In this document: positions 44,268-52,672 of the stretch, in pieces
Layout: every line of letters begins with the position of its first letter
Numbering within the stretch: position 1 is the stretch's first letter
Source of the DNA: Clostridiales bacterium
GTDB taxonomy: Bacteria > Bacillota > Clostridia > Lachnospirales > Lachnospiraceae
Length of the DNA: 64,000 nt
Assembly (NCBI GenBank): GCA_021202015.1
Contig: JAJQDV010000054.1
Coordinates: 24,823-88,822, forward strand
Reading direction: 5' to 3'
Translations under genes and position numbers: made by a program
The notes under the pieces: generated by a model
Told to the model about the DNA's origin: nothing
What the model saw: the letters and a program-made list of their open reading frames with translations, nothing else
Database searches by the model: none

Positions 44268-44300
44268 TGTTTCCAATAAGGAAAATATGGAGGGCTTTAC

Positions 44301-45188
44301 ATGGATATCAAATATTTCAATGAATTCCGCGTTCTGGCAGAGATCTGCAATTATCAGGAAGCGGCGGAACAGCTGTTTATCTCCCTGTCCGCCCTGTCGA
44401 AGCATATTTCAAAACTGGAAGCTGAACTGGGCGTCCCCCTGTTTGACCGGACAACGCGCAGGGTTACGCTCACCGAGTACGGCGCAGTTTTCTATGATTA
44501 TGCCGTCCGGATCACGAACAGCTTCAATGAGTGCACCCTCGCGCTGAAAGAGCTCCGGGAAGACGACTCCTTCCGGCTGACGATCGCCTTCCAGCCGCTT
44601 CTGATCGAATACGGCATCTCAAAGATGCTTGGCGATTTTAAGCGCGCGTTCCCCGACATCCGTCTTACGATCACGGAAGACAATAATCCGTGGAATCTGC
44701 TGATGGATAACAAATGTGACGCCGCTTTCCATACGGAATACGGTGCGCGCCGCAAGCTGGACCACTCCCTCTTCGTGGCCGCGGATGAGCTGGTTGCCGT
44801 CCTGCCCGTCAGTCACCCTCTCGCCGGAAATCCCTCCATTGAAATAAACCAGCTCAGGGATGAATCCTTCATCGTGAAACAGGAGACTTATTCGGACTTA
44901 AACCTTATTTTCCATCAGCTCTGTACGGAGGCCGGATTTGAGCCTCATGTCGGATGCACAATCCGGTACTCCTCCGGCATGGCAAAAATGGTAGACGCCG
45001 GGATGGGCGTCGCCGTCACAAACCGGAGACATGTGCCGTCAGGCGGTATGGATCGGATCCGGGCGATTCCCATCCGGCCGGCGGTTCCATTTAATATCTA
45101 TCTGCTGTACGCGGATGGAAAAAAGCATTCCTTCGCGCTGCAGAGTTTCCGGAATTTTTTGTCAGAGACAGCAAATCAACATCGATAA
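44301..45188 (+). CDS. LysR-family transcriptional regulator
   Basis: A 295-residue regulator. The winged helix-turn-helix (residues 1-60) has NEFRVLAEICNYQEAAEQLF, SALSKHISKLEAELGVPLFDRTTR in pieces, and the effector domain (about 90-290) shows a typical substrate-binding fold. AGG-rich GGAGGG precedes the ATG. It is divergent from the Tp47-like gene and convergent with the 4Fe-4S protein gene 11 bp away. It is a natural candidate regulator of the flavin/electron-transfer genes. The effector is unknown. Confidence 0.92.
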   Translation: MDIKYFNEFRVLAEICNYQEAAEQLFISLSALSKHISKLEAELGVPLFDRTTRRVTLTEYGAVFYDYAVRITNSFNECTLALKELREDDSFRLTIAFQPLLIEYGISKMLGDFKRAFPDIRLTITEDNNPWNLLMDNKCDAAFHTEYGARRKLDHSLFVAADELVAVLPVSHPLAGNPSIEINQLRDESFIVKQETYSDLNLIFHQLCTEAGFEPHVGCTIRYSSGMAKMVDAGMGVAVTNRRHVPSGGMDRIRAIPIRPAVPFNIYLLYADGKKHSFALQSFRNFLSETANQHR

Positions 45189-45199
45189 TTATTTCTATA

Positions 45200-46057
45200 T
45201 CATATTCCCAGCAGGAGGAGCAGCACCAGCAGGATTCCCGCCCGGATCAGCGTCAGAAAGATCTCATTTCCCTTTAACCTCCGGATACCGGTGTGAATAT
45301 TCCCCTTCGGGCAGGTATCGATACACTTCTGACACTGGAAACAGTCTCCCGCCGCCTCCGGCGATGTATCTGACGATAATTCCAGATCCGCAGGGCATTT
45401 CACTGTGCAGGCTTTGCATCCCCGGATGCAGTTTTCCCTGTCTCTTCGAAGGGAAAACGCCGGCAGCACGGGAAGTATGGAAAAAATCGCTCCCATGGGA
45501 CAGAGCACCCGGCAGAAAAAACGTTCCTGCAGACACATGCCGGCAGCAATCAGTGCGAGCAGGATCACTCCTACCATGTAGCCGCCCAGCTGAAAATTCC
45601 GTGCGTGCAGCATGGAGAAAACATCCCATGGACTCATTCCCTGTGTTTTTGTAAAATATCCCAGAAAACAAGCCGCCGCGACCGCCGCCAGCACGATATA
45701 TTTCACCACGGACAGCTTTTTCATCCATGCGGTTTTGATCTTCACCGGCTTCTTTTTCAGCTTTTTACAGATCCACCCGTAAAACGCGTGTAGAGCGTCG
45801 CCCAGACTGCCGAACGCGCAGGCAAAACCGCAGAAAAACCGGCCGAACACGACCGTATAAACGCAGAGCGCGATCAGTGCCAGCAAAAAAGAAGTCATCT
45901 CCAGGCTTGCCCCGGAACCAAGCTGTGTAAATATGTACTTCACTCCGCCGAAGGCCGCCGTAAACGCCGATGGCAGAAACAGGAAATACAGCAGCTGTAT
46001 GACCGCGCGGATCCATACATGGATTTTCTTAATACTCTTATTGTCCGGTTTCTTCAT
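45200..46057 (-). CDS. Membrane 4Fe-4S protein, NapH/CcoG-like
   Basis: A 285-residue membrane protein with about five hydrophobic segments. Two membrane-side motifs, FCGFACAFGSLGDAL and CRVLCPMGAIF, match the NapH/NosR-type C-x3-C-x-G pattern. Two ferredoxin-type clusters follow, CIRGCKACTVKCP and CFQCQKCIDTCP. It probably passes electrons between the membrane quinone pool and a partner. The order ApbE - Gx - FMN-binding proteins - this protein suggests that it feeds the flavinylated proteins. The ATG start lacks a very strong ribosome site. Confidence 0.85.
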   Translation of the reverse strand: MKKPDNKSIKKIHVWIRAVIQLLYFLFLPSAFTAAFGGVKYIFTQLGSGASLEMTSFLLALIALCVYTVVFGRFFCGFACAFGSLGDALHAFYGWICKKLKKKPVKIKTAWMKKLSVVKYIVLAAVAAACFLGYFTKTQGMSPWDVFSMLHARNFQLGGYMVGVILLALIAAGMCLQERFFCRVLCPMGAIFSILPVLPAFSLRRDRENCIRGCKACTVKCPADLELSSDTSPEAAGDCFQCQKCIDTCPKGNIHTGIRRLKGNEIFLTLIRAGILLVLLLLLGI

Positions 46058-46131
46058 AACACCTCATCTCTGTATGCAGCCACTGATCTTTTATCCGGCT
46101 AAAGCCTGAATCCGGTCGGCAGTACCATTCA

Positions 46132-46569
46132 TCATTGCTGTGCCTGCTCCAGCGCCCCGGCCGCCGCATTTTTTATCCCGGAGGAACTGAATGTCGCTCC
46201 GGAGATCGTATCCACATCCGCGCTCTGCGCCTCAAGAATCGAATCGATGATATCCTCAGCCATGGTCAGATAGGCACCGTCCTCATTCTCCGCGGATACG
46301 ACCGTCAGATCCGTAATCCTGCCGTCCTCAATCGTAACCTCCACGGTAATGTCGCCGCCAAATCCCGCGGCTGTTCCCTGATAGACGCCGTCGGTATAGG
46401 CGCCCTCCTCAGAAGCACCGAGAGCGGCCTCCACTTCCGCGTTGGCAGCGTCTGCCTCCGCCTTCGCCTCGGCATCCTGCGCCTCGTGCGCCCGGGCCAC
46501 ATGATTGTAGCCCAGAAGTGCGATGACGATCGCGATCACATTACAGGTTCTAATCAGAAATTTCTTCAT
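46132..46569 (-). CDS. Membrane-anchored single-domain FMN-binding protein
   Basis: A 145-residue protein: one N-terminal membrane helix (about 5-22), a short Ala/Glu-rich linker (about 25-55), and one FMN_bind domain (about 58-140) with the flavinylation motif SGATFSSSG. ApbE attaches FMN to the Thr of this motif, so it should carry a covalent flavin outside the cell. The start at 46569 has GGAGG nine bases upstream and overlaps the end of the larger FMN-binding gene by 20 bp, so both are translated from one message. Confidence 0.88.
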   Translation of the reverse strand: MKKFLIRTCNVIAIVIALLGYNHVARAHEAQDAEAKAEADAANAEVEAALGASEEGAYTDGVYQGTAAGFGGDITVEVTIEDGRITDLTVVSAENEDGAYLTMAEDIIDSILEAQSADVDTISGATFSSSGIKNAAAGALEQAQQ

Positions 46570-48394
46570 TTTCGCTGTCCTCCGCATTAGAAACGGGATC
46601 TGATTTTATGTCGGAGACAGCCGCAGTCAGGACATTCCCGCTTTCCGTGTCGGCAGAAGACGCCTGCTTCTCAGAAAACGCAGCTGCCGCCTGCCGCAGC
46701 GCCTCCTGACACAATTCCTTCAGCGCGTCGGAGGAGCAGGTCGCCCGGGAAACCACATCGACCGCGGCGACAGAATCCTCTGTCACATTCCCCTTCTGCA
46801 GCGCAACGACCTGATCGACAATCCCGACATAAGTGGATCTTCCGTTCGCCGCCCAGGTAATATATTTGTCATTGTCCGAATCACCGTCGCCGGAAATATC
46901 GGTAATGCTCACGATCCGGTCTCCCGAGATTCCCACAGTTGCCGTGAGATTATAGCTGTCAAAATCCTCATCCTCATCCGGGCTGCAGACGACGCTGACC
47001 GTATAAAAACCGTCCGCATACAGCTCAGAAGTATTTTCATCCCCGTCCGAATCGCCTGTATCCGAATCCTCCGTACCGGTACTGTCCTGCGAATCAGCGC
47101 CCGACTCCGAGCTGCTGTCTGTACTGCTGTCCGAGACAGAATCTCCATCTCCCGAGCTGCTCCCCGAAGCCGCCTGTGCCGAAGCCAGCGCCGCCCGCAC
47201 CGCGTTTAAAATCCCGTTTGAGCTGTACGTCGCCCCGGACACCACATCCAGATCCGTACTCTGCGCGGTTACGATGCTCTCTGCAAGCACGCTCGCCTGA
47301 CTGAAATATTCCTCCGTCTCGTCCTCCGCGCTGAGAATCGTCACCGCAGTGATCGTCTGGTCTTTAATCGTCACGGAAACCGTGATATCTCCTCCCCAGC
47401 CCTCAGCCGTGCCGTAATAGACACCGTCCGGATAAGGGAATGCGCCGCTCTCGCCCGCCTCGACAACCGGCACGGAAAACGTCGTGCCACTCGAGGAAGA
47501 GCTGCTCACGGTAAGCTGCGCCGTGCTCTCTGACGAACCGGAAACCGCCGCCTGTGCCAGCGCATTGCGAACCGCGTTGATGATGCCCACGGAGCTGTAG
47601 GTCGCCCCGGATACCGTATCCACATTCGTACTCTGACCTGACAATATGGATGCGATCAGCGCGGATGCCCTGTTAAGATAAGCCGTGTCGTCCGAGCTGT
47701 CCGTGATCTCGATCGATGTAATCTGTCCGTTCTCAATGACCACCTTCACGGTAATGAGACCGCGGAAGCCGGTCGCCGATCCGTAGTAAACGCCATCGTT
47801 ATAGGCCGCCGCATCCGTCACCGCCTCTACGGTCGTCTCGCCCTGCCCCGTCTCTGTCTCAGCGGTCTCCCCCGCATCCTCCTCGCCGGTCAGCGCGTTT
47901 CGCACCGCGCTGATGATCCCCCGCGAGCTGTAGGTCGCCCCGGATACCACATCCACATCCAGGCTCTGTGTGCTTATAATCTCATCGATCACACCCTTTG
48001 CGCGGGTGAAGAAAGCCTCGTCATCCGCCTCCACCTCAGTCACTTCGATCGCAGTGATCTGTTTGGACGCGATCGTCACCGCTACGGATATCCTGCCGGC
48101 ATAGCCTGTGCCGCTGCCGTAATAAATACCGTCCTCCAGATCAAAAAACTCTCCCTCCGGAGGCGTTCCCTCGTCCGATTCCGTCTCCGTTTTCGTCTCA
48201 TCCGACTCCTCCTGTGTCGGCATGGCCAGAACCTCATAAACTGCCGGCGAATACGATGAGAGAGAGGCGACAACGCACGCGGCAACCATCACCGCAGCCA
48301 GTATCGGTGCGAACACACTCAGCTTTTTCGGGATCGGCGTCCTTTCCCGGTTCTCTTTATTTTGGGTCTGTTTCCCCTTATTCAAATCTGACAT
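46550..48394 (-). CDS. Membrane-anchored multi-FMN_bind protein (flavin wire candidate)
   Basis: A 614-residue protein: N-terminal membrane helix (about 22-45), then FMN_bind domains at about 80-170, 195-285, 310-395 and 445-545. The first three carry SGATYSS, the expected flavinylation site. The fourth reads SRATCSS, with Gly replaced by Arg, and its domain is longer and more divergent. Ser/Thr/Gly/Asp-rich linkers separate the domains. Several flavins in one protein suggests electron hopping across the wall. A ribosome site (GGAG) precedes the ATG at 48394; the promoter is at 48449-48478. The Gx gene and ApbE are upstream. Confidence 0.88.
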   Translation of the reverse strand: MSDLNKGKQTQNKENRERTPIPKKLSVFAPILAAVMVAACVVASLSSYSPAVYEVLAMPTQEESDETKTETESDEGTPPEGEFFDLEDGIYYGSGTGYAGRISVAVTIASKQITAIEVTEVEADDEAFFTRAKGVIDEIISTQSLDVDVVSGATYSSRGIISAVRNALTGEEDAGETAETETGQGETTVEAVTDAAAYNDGVYYGSATGFRGLITVKVVIENGQITSIEITDSSDDTAYLNRASALIASILSGQSTNVDTVSGATYSSVGIINAVRNALAQAAVSGSSESTAQLTVSSSSSSGTTFSVPVVEAGESGAFPYPDGVYYGTAEGWGGDITVSVTIKDQTITAVTILSAEDETEEYFSQASVLAESIVTAQSTDLDVVSGATYSSNGILNAVRAALASAQAASGSSSGDGDSVSDSSTDSSSESGADSQDSTGTEDSDTGDSDGDENTSELYADGFYTVSVVCSPDEDEDFDSYNLTATVGISGDRIVSITDISGDGDSDNDKYITWAANGRSTYVGIVDQVVALQKGNVTEDSVAAVDVVSRATCSSDALKELCQEALRQAAAAFSEKQASSADTESGNVLTAAVSDIKSDPVSNAEDSENEEISD

Positions 48395-48448
48395 ATCTAA
48401 CTCCGAATTCCTATTTCTAACATATGTTGTAATCAACTAACCTCTGCC

Positions 48449-48478
48449 ATTATAGCATCCGCGCATTTCTCACGTCAA
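48449..48478 (-). promoter_or_regulatory. Promoter of the FMN-binding protein genes
   Basis: TTGACG and TATAAT with an 18 bp spacer on the minus strand, just ahead of the multi-FMN_bind gene. Downstream GTTGTAATCAAC (48426-48437) is a short palindrome, an operator candidate. Confidence 0.6.
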
Positions 48479-48486
48479 CCCTTTTT

Positions 48487-49005
48487 TCAGACGGACTGAA
48501 ACGCCCGTTTCACCCTCGGCAGCACCAGCCGGGATACGATTCCGATCAACAGCCCCGTCAGGAACCCGGAAATAAGGAGCACCGGCAGATAATAGACAAG
48601 CTTCAGATTCTCCACGACCAGGATCGCCACGATAATCTGCCCGATGTTATGACAGATCCCGCCCACAACACTGACCGTCACGACAGAAAGCTTTTTCGTT
48701 TTTGTCAGAAGGATCATAACCGCGAGACTGAGCAGGCCGCCGGCAAGGCTGTACATAATAGAAGCCAGGTTCCCGAACAGAAAACCGCTCAGGATAATCC
48801 GGACTACGGAGATCAGAAGCGCCTGTTTGCCGCCCAGCAGATAAAGAGCCGCAACAATGGCAAGATTCGCCAGCCCCAGCTTCACACCCGGAATTCCGAA
48901 ATTGATCGGAATCATGGACTCCACATAGCTGAAGATCATGGCCAGCGCGATCATCATGGCCAGGATCGCGATTGTCTTTGCGGAAATCTGTTTTTTTGTT
49001 TTCAT
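48487..49005 (-). CDS. Gx transporter / heptaprenyl diphosphate synthase component I family protein
   Basis: A 172-residue membrane protein with about five to six hydrophobic helices. The family pattern is ALAMIFSYVESMIPI, GVKLGLANLAIV, and a C-terminal GLLIGIVSRLVLPRV. The name comes from a quinone-side-chain enzyme subunit, but many members look like transport proteins. A similar small membrane gene accompanies FMN-binding proteins in known extracellular electron-transfer loci. The preferred start at 49005 has GAGGACAT nine bases upstream. It lies between ApbE and the FMN-binding genes. Confidence 0.8.
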   Translation of the reverse strand: MKTKKQISAKTIAILAMMIALAMIFSYVESMIPINFGIPGVKLGLANLAIVAALYLLGGKQALLISVVRIILSGFLFGNLASIMYSLAGGLLSLAVMILLTKTKKLSVVTVSVVGGICHNIGQIIVAILVVENLKLVYYLPVLLISGFLTGLLIGIVSRLVLPRVKRAFQSV

Positions 49006-49126
49006 ATCGTATGTCCTCATTCCAAAAACGGACAGGGTTCTCTCATCCGCCGAACCGGGAATTTCGTTCAGCAGAATAAAACCATCATCCCCTGCACGGA
49101 CAGGATCTGTCCTGCCCCTCCATAAG

Positions 49127-50251
49127 TCACTGTGTATTTATGACATGCAGCTGCGTATCCCCGTTCAGGTCGATAAAGCTGTCCTCGATATTGTCCGTAA
49201 TATAAATATCCCCGTCCTCAGTCTCCATCAATACGCCAAACCCGTCTGCCGAACAGTGCTCTTCACAATAGGCAATGGCTTCCTCCGTTCCCATAATAAA
49301 CAGGGAAGTGGACAGCGCGTCCGCCAGCGTGCCGTCCTCACTGATGATGCTCACCGAGATCAGTCCGTTATAAGCGGAATAACCGGTTCGCGGATCAATG
49401 ATATGGTGGTAGCGCACGCCTGTCTCCTCGTCGTCAAAATACCGCTCATATCCCCCGGAGGTCACCACAGAGAGATCGGAGGCGGAAATCCCTCCCAGGT
49501 ATCCGGAGGAATCTTCCGGATCCTGAATCCCCACCTTCCACAGGCTGCCGTCCGGTTTCGTGCCCACAACGCGGACGGAGCCGCCCAGATTGATGATCCC
49601 GCTCTCCACGCCGTATTCCGCGAAAATTTCCGCGATCCGGTCGTCGGCATAGCCCTTTACAATGCCGCCCAAATCGATCTCCATACCCTCAGCCATGGAC
49701 AAAACTACTGTCTGGTCCTCATTCACCGTCAGCGAAAGCTGACTCGCATCCACCAGGGCCAGAGCCTGTGACAGTTCAGACTCCTCCGGTACGGCAAAAG
49801 CACTCTCGTCAGACCCGGTAAATCCCCAGAGATCCATCACAGGATAGATGGAGATGTCATACAGGCCGCCGGTACTTTCATAGACCTCTAGCGAGCGCTC
49901 GATCAGATAAGCCGTCTCCTCAGAAACCTCCCCGCCGCCCGATTCATTGATCGCGTAAATCTCGCTGCCGCTGTCTCCGGTGGAGAGCAGCGCGTCCAAC
50001 CGCTCGATCTCCGCGATTCCCGCCTCCACCGCCGCCTGCGCGTTCTCTCCGTAAGCGGTCAGCGTCATGTAGGTATCCATGGCAAAGAAATCCTGACTGT
50101 AAGACTCGTCCTCCGAAGTCTCCGCGTCCGCTGAGGCGCCCGCCTCCTGCGCGGCACTGCCGGTATCCGTGCCGTCCGCTCCGCAGCCATACAGCGCAAA
50201 ACTCAGCAAAACGCAGACGAGCATTCCTGTTATAAATATTCTTCTATTCAT
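49127..50251 (-). CDS. apbE: FAD:protein FMN transferase, lipoprotein (ApbE)
   Basis: A 374-residue lipoprotein; the signal peptide ends FALYGCGAD with the lipobox Cys near residue 23. The ApbE fold follows: MDTYMTLTAYG, GGLYDISIYPVMDLWGF, IDLGGIVKGYADDRI, GIINLGGSVRVVG and HHIIDPRTGYSA. The last contains the metal and FAD-binding residues. It transfers FMN from FAD to Thr in SGAT motifs of exported proteins. Several such targets lie next to it. AGAGGAGA precedes the ATG. Promoter unclear, though TATAAT lies about 45 bp upstream. Confidence 0.93.
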   Translation of the reverse strand: MNRRIFITGMLVCVLLSFALYGCGADGTDTGSAAQEAGASADAETSEDESYSQDFFAMDTYMTLTAYGENAQAAVEAGIAEIERLDALLSTGDSGSEIYAINESGGGEVSEETAYLIERSLEVYESTGGLYDISIYPVMDLWGFTGSDESAFAVPEESELSQALALVDASQLSLTVNEDQTVVLSMAEGMEIDLGGIVKGYADDRIAEIFAEYGVESGIINLGGSVRVVGTKPDGSLWKVGIQDPEDSSGYLGGISASDLSVVTSGGYERYFDDEETGVRYHHIIDPRTGYSAYNGLISVSIISEDGTLADALSTSLFIMGTEEAIAYCEEHCSADGFGVLMETEDGDIYITDNIEDSFIDLNGDTQLHVINTQ

Positions 50252-50404
50252 ACGATCTCCTCTGAAACACAACTTTTTTTCGTACAGGTTTCATCCGTAT
50301 ACATTATAAGAAATAATCATGTAAAACTATTATTAGAAAACGCTAACTCACATTTTAACACAAAAATATGCGGGTTGCAAGAGCCTCTTTCTTTCCTGTG
50401 AGAT

Positions 50405-50430
50405 AAAAAAGTGCCATACGGCACTTTTTT
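50405..50430. terminator. Bidirectional terminator after cvpA
   Basis: AAAAAAGTGCC and GGCACTTTTTT form a perfect 11 bp stem with a four-base loop, 48 bp past the cvpA stop. The U-run on either strand makes it bidirectional. Confidence 0.8.
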
Positions 50431-50477
50431 ACTCAATCTGCAATATCAGAATCTTTTCCCTGGAGCTTTCATGATTT

Positions 50478-51152
50478 CTAAGACAGCAGCCCCAGATTCA
50501 GCAATATATTGTGATCATACCAGTATGACAGAAAAACATTCCCGTCAATGGACTCCGTGATCGCGCCCCCTGCGGAAGTCCCCGCGATCAGCGCAATAAA
50601 CAGAAACAGCATTGAAACAACGATATACGCCTCGAATCCCCCGGCAAACAGTCCCAGCACCCGGTTGATGCCGCCGATCACCGGGATATGATTCACAATT
50701 CCGAGTGCACGGCCGATAATCCTCACGATAATAATTGCAAGGATCACCGCGATCAGGAAAGCGGCGCCCGACAGAATCCAGTCAGCTGCATTGGAACCCG
50801 CTGTCTCATACACGCCCGACTCCGCCAGGGCATTCTCTCCCCCGCCGATAATATAGGAAGTAATCCCCTCCGGCAGAGAAATCCCCGCGCCGTCGGAAGC
50901 CTGATCCGCACTGTTTTCCAGACTGCTCTCCACGCTCGACTGAATGCTCTGGGTGCATTTCTCCTCCAGCATCGTATAAATACCGGTGTTTTCCTTCAGA
51001 AATGTGCTGATATGCGGAGTCGCCCAGGCGACCAGCGCGATGAGCACAATGATGGATATCACGGAAAAAAGCAGCCGCAGCAGCCCTCTGCGCCACCCGC
51101 GAATCACAAATATCAGGAAAATAACCAGTATCACAATCAACAGTCCGTTCAT
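50478..51152 (-). CDS. cvpA: CvpA-family membrane protein
   Basis: A 224-residue protein with an N-terminal membrane helix followed by a short basic turn RGWRRGLLRLLFSVISI, a second helix, a polar external-looking region (about 55-120) and two C-terminal helices. The N-terminal RGxxRGL-type turn and helix order identify CvpA. The family is linked to membrane stress and solute export, but its activity is unknown. Its ATGA start overlaps the stop of the upstream propeller gene. A strong terminator follows. Confidence 0.82.
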   Translation of the reverse strand: MNGLLIVILVIFLIFVIRGWRRGLLRLLFSVISIIVLIALVAWATPHISTFLKENTGIYTMLEEKCTQSIQSSVESSLENSADQASDGAGISLPEGITSYIIGGGENALAESGVYETAGSNAADWILSGAAFLIAVILAIIIVRIIGRALGIVNHIPVIGGINRVLGLFAGGFEAYIVVSMLFLFIALIAGTSAGGAITESIDGNVFLSYWYDHNILLNLGLLS

Positions 51153-52378
51153 GATCCGTCCTCCGTCTCTGAAATGTTTCCGAACAGTTTCAGACGTACA
51201 CGCTCCGTGACATCCTCCTTTAAGATCACATAATTCCGAAATCCGCTCTCATGGAACACGGCGATGATCTCATCCTCAAAATCATAAGTAAACTTCTGCA
51301 GACCGCCCAGAGTAAAAATCCTGCACTGCGCGGAATTCACCAGACAGATCTCATGGTTATCCAGAAATCCGATACTGTCATATGAAAATTCTGTCTCGAT
51401 GGAAATCTGTTCATTGCAGTCCCCGTCATAAATTTTAATGATTCGTCCCGCATCTTTTGTCGGATCGCTGTAGACCAGGCCGAAATAACTGTCATCATAA
51501 AAAATACTCTGTATCTCGTCGTCCGTCTCCAGCCTGCCCGCCTCCTTCGGGGAAGAGGAACCGGTAAAAGTAAGCACCCCCTGATCCCCAAAAGCCAGAA
51601 GCACACTGTCGTCCATATAGAAAAGCTCCGGCAGGATCGTGTCTTCATAAGTAAATGTGCCGACCAGGTTATCGATCTCATTCTGTCCCGCCGTGCCGAA
51701 ATTATAAAAATTGATCGTCGTCTGCGCGGCGCCGCTGCTGACGTCGACAATGGAAACAGCCAGGCTTTTTCCGTTCGCGGACAATGCGATATCCATGGGA
51801 ATCCCGCTGTTCTCCGCATGGATCGCGCCCTCGGCGATCTGATCCCCGTTTTTGTCATACAGGGAGAGATAGCCCGTTCCGCTCTCCTCCATCAGCACGG
51901 CCACCGTGCCCTGAGAAGCCACCTCCACTCTTGAAATCGGCATATTAACGATAATCTCACTCTGAACGCCATCCTCATTCAATACGTAGATCGTCTCACC
52001 CTCACGATCCGCAACCGCCACATACGACTGGCAGACACAGACCATGGGGTTCTCCATCTCATAACCCTGATTCCACAGAATCGTATTCTTCAGGCTGACG
52101 TAGGATGCGCCGTCGTTGCTGTACTTCAGATAACCGTCCCCATAAGCCATGTAGTGCGTGGCTGATGTGTCAGTACGCGTAATCTCTTCCGTCACTGTAT
52201 ACTCATCGTATGTCATACGCAGCATCGCAACATAATATACAATAAATGCGGCTACACAGATCGCGACAATAAGCGCCGTCCGACGCAGCCGCCGGACGCG
52301 GTGCGCCCGGATTTTCTGTTCTATCTCATCCCAGTCTGTCTGAACCACATGCAGATTGTTTCTTGTCCTGTCTCCCAT
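51149..52378 (-). CDS. Membrane-anchored beta-propeller-like protein, DUF5711 type
   Basis: A 409-residue protein: a short cytoplasmic N-terminus, one membrane helix (about 36-55), then an extracellular domain of repeated beta-blades, each with short YVAVADREG-, GYLSLYDKNG- or LAVSIVDVS-like strands. The pattern suits the DUF5711 family seen in Clostridia. Role unknown, though partners are often cell-envelope genes. The ATG at 52378 has GGGAGGA upstream; the earlier in-frame start lacks one. It is coupled to cvpA by a four-base overlap. Confidence 0.75.
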   Translation of the reverse strand: MGDRTRNNLHVVQTDWDEIEQKIRAHRVRRLRRTALIVAICVAAFIVYYVAMLRMTYDEYTVTEEITRTDTSATHYMAYGDGYLKYSNDGASYVSLKNTILWNQGYEMENPMVCVCQSYVAVADREGETIYVLNEDGVQSEIIVNMPISRVEVASQGTVAVLMEESGTGYLSLYDKNGDQIAEGAIHAENSGIPMDIALSANGKSLAVSIVDVSSGAAQTTINFYNFGTAGQNEIDNLVGTFTYEDTILPELFYMDDSVLLAFGDQGVLTFTGSSSPKEAGRLETDDEIQSIFYDDSYFGLVYSDPTKDAGRIIKIYDGDCNEQISIETEFSYDSIGFLDNHEICLVNSAQCRIFTLGGLQKFTYDFEDEIIAVFHESGFRNYVILKEDVTERVRLKLFGNISETEDGS

Positions 52379-52550
52379 GTATTCCTCCCAAATCGGGCAG
52401 GAGGCATCTGCCTCATACACCCTCACTATAGATATATAACATAAAGCGTGGGGTATTTCAAATCTTTTCGAAGAACGGCTGTCTCGATTTTACGGTTCGC
52501 CGGGCGAAAGAATACTGAAAGTTCAATTTTTTATATCTTGAAATTTTCCG

Positions 52551-52579
52551 TTGACATTTATTTGAACTTTTTATATAAT
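52551..52579 (+). promoter_or_regulatory. Consensus sigma-A promoter of the HTH-aminotransferase gene
   Basis: TTGACA and TATAAT, both perfect, with a 17 bp spacer, about 94 bp before the start. It lies downstream of the most distal in-frame ATG (52448), ruling that start out. Confidence 0.8.
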
Positions 52580-52592
52580 ATGAACCACAAAT

Positions 52593-52609
52593 TTGAACCA
52601 TGGGTTCAA
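52593..52609. promoter_or_regulatory. Palindromic operator candidate
   Basis: TTGAACC and GGTTCAA are separated by ATG, 14 bp past the -10. Extra TTGAAC-type half-sites lie at 52521-52526, 52562-52567 and 52581-52586, around the promoter. It is a likely binding site for the HTH domain of the downstream protein. Confidence 0.55.
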
Positions 52610-52672
52610 TTTATATTTCAAAGCTCTTTTTTCGCAGAAGTACGAAAGCAGAAAGAGAAGGAGGCGGCGAAC

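Noticed and set aside
52448..52672. N-terminal extension of the HTH-aminotransferase frame
   Set aside because: A perfect promoter lies inside this stretch (52551-52579), so it cannot be transcribed from it, and the ATG at 52673 has a proper ribosome site.
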